A stretch of DNA of 6,941 nt from Rhodospirillaceae bacterium. Lineage in GTDB: Bacteria > Pseudomonadota > Alphaproteobacteria > CADEGL01. The DNA lies in NCBI GenBank assembly GCA_018699755.1, contig JABIRQ010000132.1, positions 1 to 6,941 on the forward strand, read 5' to 3'. Made by a program: the position numbers and the translations under genes. The notes below the pieces were generated by a model. The model ran no database searches. It was not told where the DNA came from and saw nothing but the letters and a program-made list of their open reading frames with translations. Of the stretch, positions 5,335-6,941 are shown piece by piece. Numbering within the stretch: position 1 is the first letter of the stretch; every line of letters begins with the position of its first letter.

Positions 5335-6941
5335 ATGTCCGACAGCGCCCCAATACCCGCCGCGGAAGGCCCGAGCATGCTCGGGCGAATCGGCGAGGCC
5401 ATGCGCGGCGGCGATATCGCGCTGGCGCTCGGGATCGTCTGCATCCTGGTTGTCCTGATCCTGCCGATGCCGCGCTGGCTGCTAGACATCTCGCTGGCCT
5501 TGTCGATCACCTTCTCTGTGCTGGTGCTGATGACCGCCCTATTCATCGCCCGGCCTCTCGAGTTCTCGTCCTTCCCGACCGTCCTGCTGATCGCGACCAT
5601 GCTGCGGCTCTCGCTGAATCTCGCGTCGACCCGGCTGATCCTGGCCAATGGCCATGAAGGGCCGGCGGCGGCGGGGCGCGTCATCGAGGCGTTCGGTGCC
5701 TTCGTCATGCAGGGCAACTTCGTCATCGGGCTGATCGTCTTCGCCATCCTGGTGATCGTGAACTTCATCGTCATCACTAAAGGCTCCGGGCGCATCGCCG
5801 AGGTCTCGGCCCGCTTCAGCCTGGACGCCATGCCCGGCAAGCAGATGGCGATCGACGCCGACCTCTCCGCCGGGCTGATCGACGAGGACGAAGCGCGCAA
5901 CCGGCGCAAAAACCTGGAGGACGAAAGCACCTTCTTCGGCGCGATGGACGGCGCGGCCAAGTTCGTGCGCGGCGATGCCGTCGCCGGCCTGCTGATCGTC
6001 TTCATCAATGTCGTCGGCGGCATCGTCATCGGCATCGCCCAGATGGGACTCACTCTGGAAGAGGCCTCGCGCAGCTACACGATGCTGACGGTGGGCGACG
6101 GCCTGGTCTCGCAGATTCCCGCCCTGATCGTCTCCACGGCCGCCGGCCTGCTCGTTTCCAAATCGGGCGTGGTCGGATCGGCGGACAAGGCGCTCTTCGG
6201 CCAACTCAGCGGCTATCCCCGTGCGCTCGGCATCAGCGCGGCACTGATGACCGCCCTCTCCCTCCTGCCCGGTATCCCGATGTTGCCCTTCCTGCTCGTG
6301 GCCGGCGGCTTCGGCACCATGGCCTGGTACGCGACCCGCCGTCATGAAGCCGTCGCGCGCTCCGAATCGGAGGCACGCGAGGAAGCCGAGGCGGCCATGC
6401 CGGTCGAGGAGCCGATCGGCGCCAGTCTGCGCCTCGACCTGGTCCGCATCGAACTCGGCTACGGCCTGATCGCCCTGATCAATTCGTCCAAGGGCGAGCG
6501 CATGACCGACCAGATCAAGGCCCTTCGCCGCCAGCTCGCCGCCGATGCCGGATTCGTCATGCCCGCCGTCCGCATCCAGGACAACATGCAACTGGAGCCC
6601 GAGGAATACGTCCTCCGGATCAAGGAGATCGAAAGCGGCCGGGGCCGTCTGCGCCCCTCGATGCTGCTCGCCATGGACCCGCGCGGCGAACCCATCGAAT
6701 TGCCGGGCGAGGAAACGCGCGAGCCGACCTTCGGTCTGCCCGCGAAATGGATCGACGAGAACAACCGGGAAGAGGCCCAGTTCAAGGGCTATACCGTGGT
6801 CGATCCCTCGACGGTCGTGACCACCCACCTGACCGAAGTGGTCAAGGACAACATGGCCGAGCTGCTGTCCTATGCCGAAACCCAGAAGCTGCTCGACGAA
6901 TTGGACTCCGAACAACGGAAACTGGTCGAAGATCTGGTGCC
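5335..6941 (+). CDS. flhA: Flagellar export-gate protein FlhA, N-terminal part (3' end outside window)
   Basis: FlhA forms the ring of the type III export gate that uses the proton gradient to pass flagellar proteins. About 535 of the usual roughly 700 residues are visible before the window ends. The N-terminal part is membrane-embedded, with strongly hydrophobic stretches between about 28 and 332. The family loop SARFSLDAMPGKQMAIDADL (158-177) is the FHIPEP signature region. Residues matching Salmonella D45, R94, K203, D208 and D249 (from memory) are D51, R100, K209, D214 and D255, all at a constant offset of 6, so the charge set for gate function looks intact. A charged linker (about 335-360) leads into the soluble export-substrate and chaperone docking domain, with TFGLPAKWI (465-473) and GYTVVDPSTVVTTHLTEVV (485-503). 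The gene follows flbD after 26 bases. The start is uncertain: 5335 gives the first ATG, 5377 has a better ribosome-binding site. Confidence 0.97.
   Translation, partial: MSDSAPIPAAEGPSMLGRIGEAMRGGDIALALGIVCILVVLILPMPRWLLDISLALSITFSVLVLMTALFIARPLEFSSFPTVLLIATMLRLSLNLASTRLILANGHEGPAAAGRVIEAFGAFVMQGNFVIGLIVFAILVIVNFIVITKGSGRIAEVSARFSLDAMPGKQMAIDADLSAGLIDEDEARNRRKNLEDESTFFGAMDGAAKFVRGDAVAGLLIVFINVVGGIVIGIAQMGLTLEEASRSYTMLTVGDGLVSQIPALIVSTAAGLLVSKSGVVGSADKALFGQLSGYPRALGISAALMTALSLLPGIPMLPFLLVAGGFGTMAWYATRRHEAVARSESEAREEAEAAMPVEEPIGASLRLDLVRIELGYGLIALINSSKGERMTDQIKALRRQLAADAGFVMPAVRIQDNMQLEPEEYVLRIKEIESGRGRLRPSMLLAMDPRGEPIELPGEETREPTFGLPAKWIDENNREEAQFKGYTVVDPSTVVTTHLTEVVKDNMAELLSYAETQKLLDELDSEQRKLVEDLV
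5364..5369 (+). promoter_or_regulatory. Candidate ribosome-binding site for an internal flhA start (5377)
   Basis: GGAAGG sits seven bases before an in-frame ATG at 5377 (codon 15 counted from 5335). Match and spacing are better than for the upstream start, so a 14-residue shorter FlhA is possible. Confidence 0.35.

Noticed and set aside
1..6941. Mobile element, CRISPR array, phage or defence genes
   Set aside because: Every stretch longer than 26 bases is covered by recognised flagellar genes; no inverted terminal repeats, transposase motifs or regularly spaced repeats were seen.

Overview
The window is a gapless stretch of a flagellar operon from a GC-rich alphaproteobacterium. All seven genes lie on the plus strand in the order fliF (3' part), fliG, fliH (called flbE in Caulobacter), fliN, motA (PomA-like), flbD, flhA (5' part). 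The alphaproteobacterial assignment rests on a FlbD-type sigma-54 activator placed directly after a fliF-fliG-fliH-fliN block, the arrangement known from the Caulobacter fliF operon. A motA gene between fliN and flbD, followed by flhA, suggests a Rhodospirillales-like lineage, but that finer placement is inference.

Layout: the 3' part of fliF (1-907) encodes the end of the MS-ring protein. fliG (924-1952) encodes the rotor torque protein. fliH (1978-2640) encodes the regulator and stator of the export ATPase. fliN (2644-3042) encodes a C-ring protein. motA (3058-3936) encodes a stator ion-channel subunit. flbD (3959-5308) encodes a transcription activator with a degenerate receiver domain. 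flhA (5335 to the window edge) encodes the export-gate protein, cut off after about 535 residues. Gaps between genes are 3 to 26 bases, so one polycistronic message is likely. I found no convincing promoter, rho-independent terminator, RNA gene, mobile element or CRISPR array, and no non-coding stretch longer than 26 bases.

How the genes fit together: FliF, FliG and FliN are parts of the basal-body rotor and switch. FliH and FlhA belong to the type III export apparatus that passes the rod, hook and filament proteins. MotA is the stator subunit that pushes on FliG. FlbD would activate later, sigma-54-dependent flagellar genes once the early structure exists. Missing from the window are fliM, fliI, motB, and fliX, whose product controls FlbD in Caulobacter.

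No undescribed system was found; this is an ordinary flagellar locus. The points worth a second look are small: a sodium-type threonine set and a lost rotor-facing charge in MotA, a FlbD receiver without its acidic pocket and switch lysine, a hairpin over the flbD stop codon next to the flhA ribosome-binding site, two candidate flhA starts, and a nine-codon mini-ORF linking fliG to fliH.
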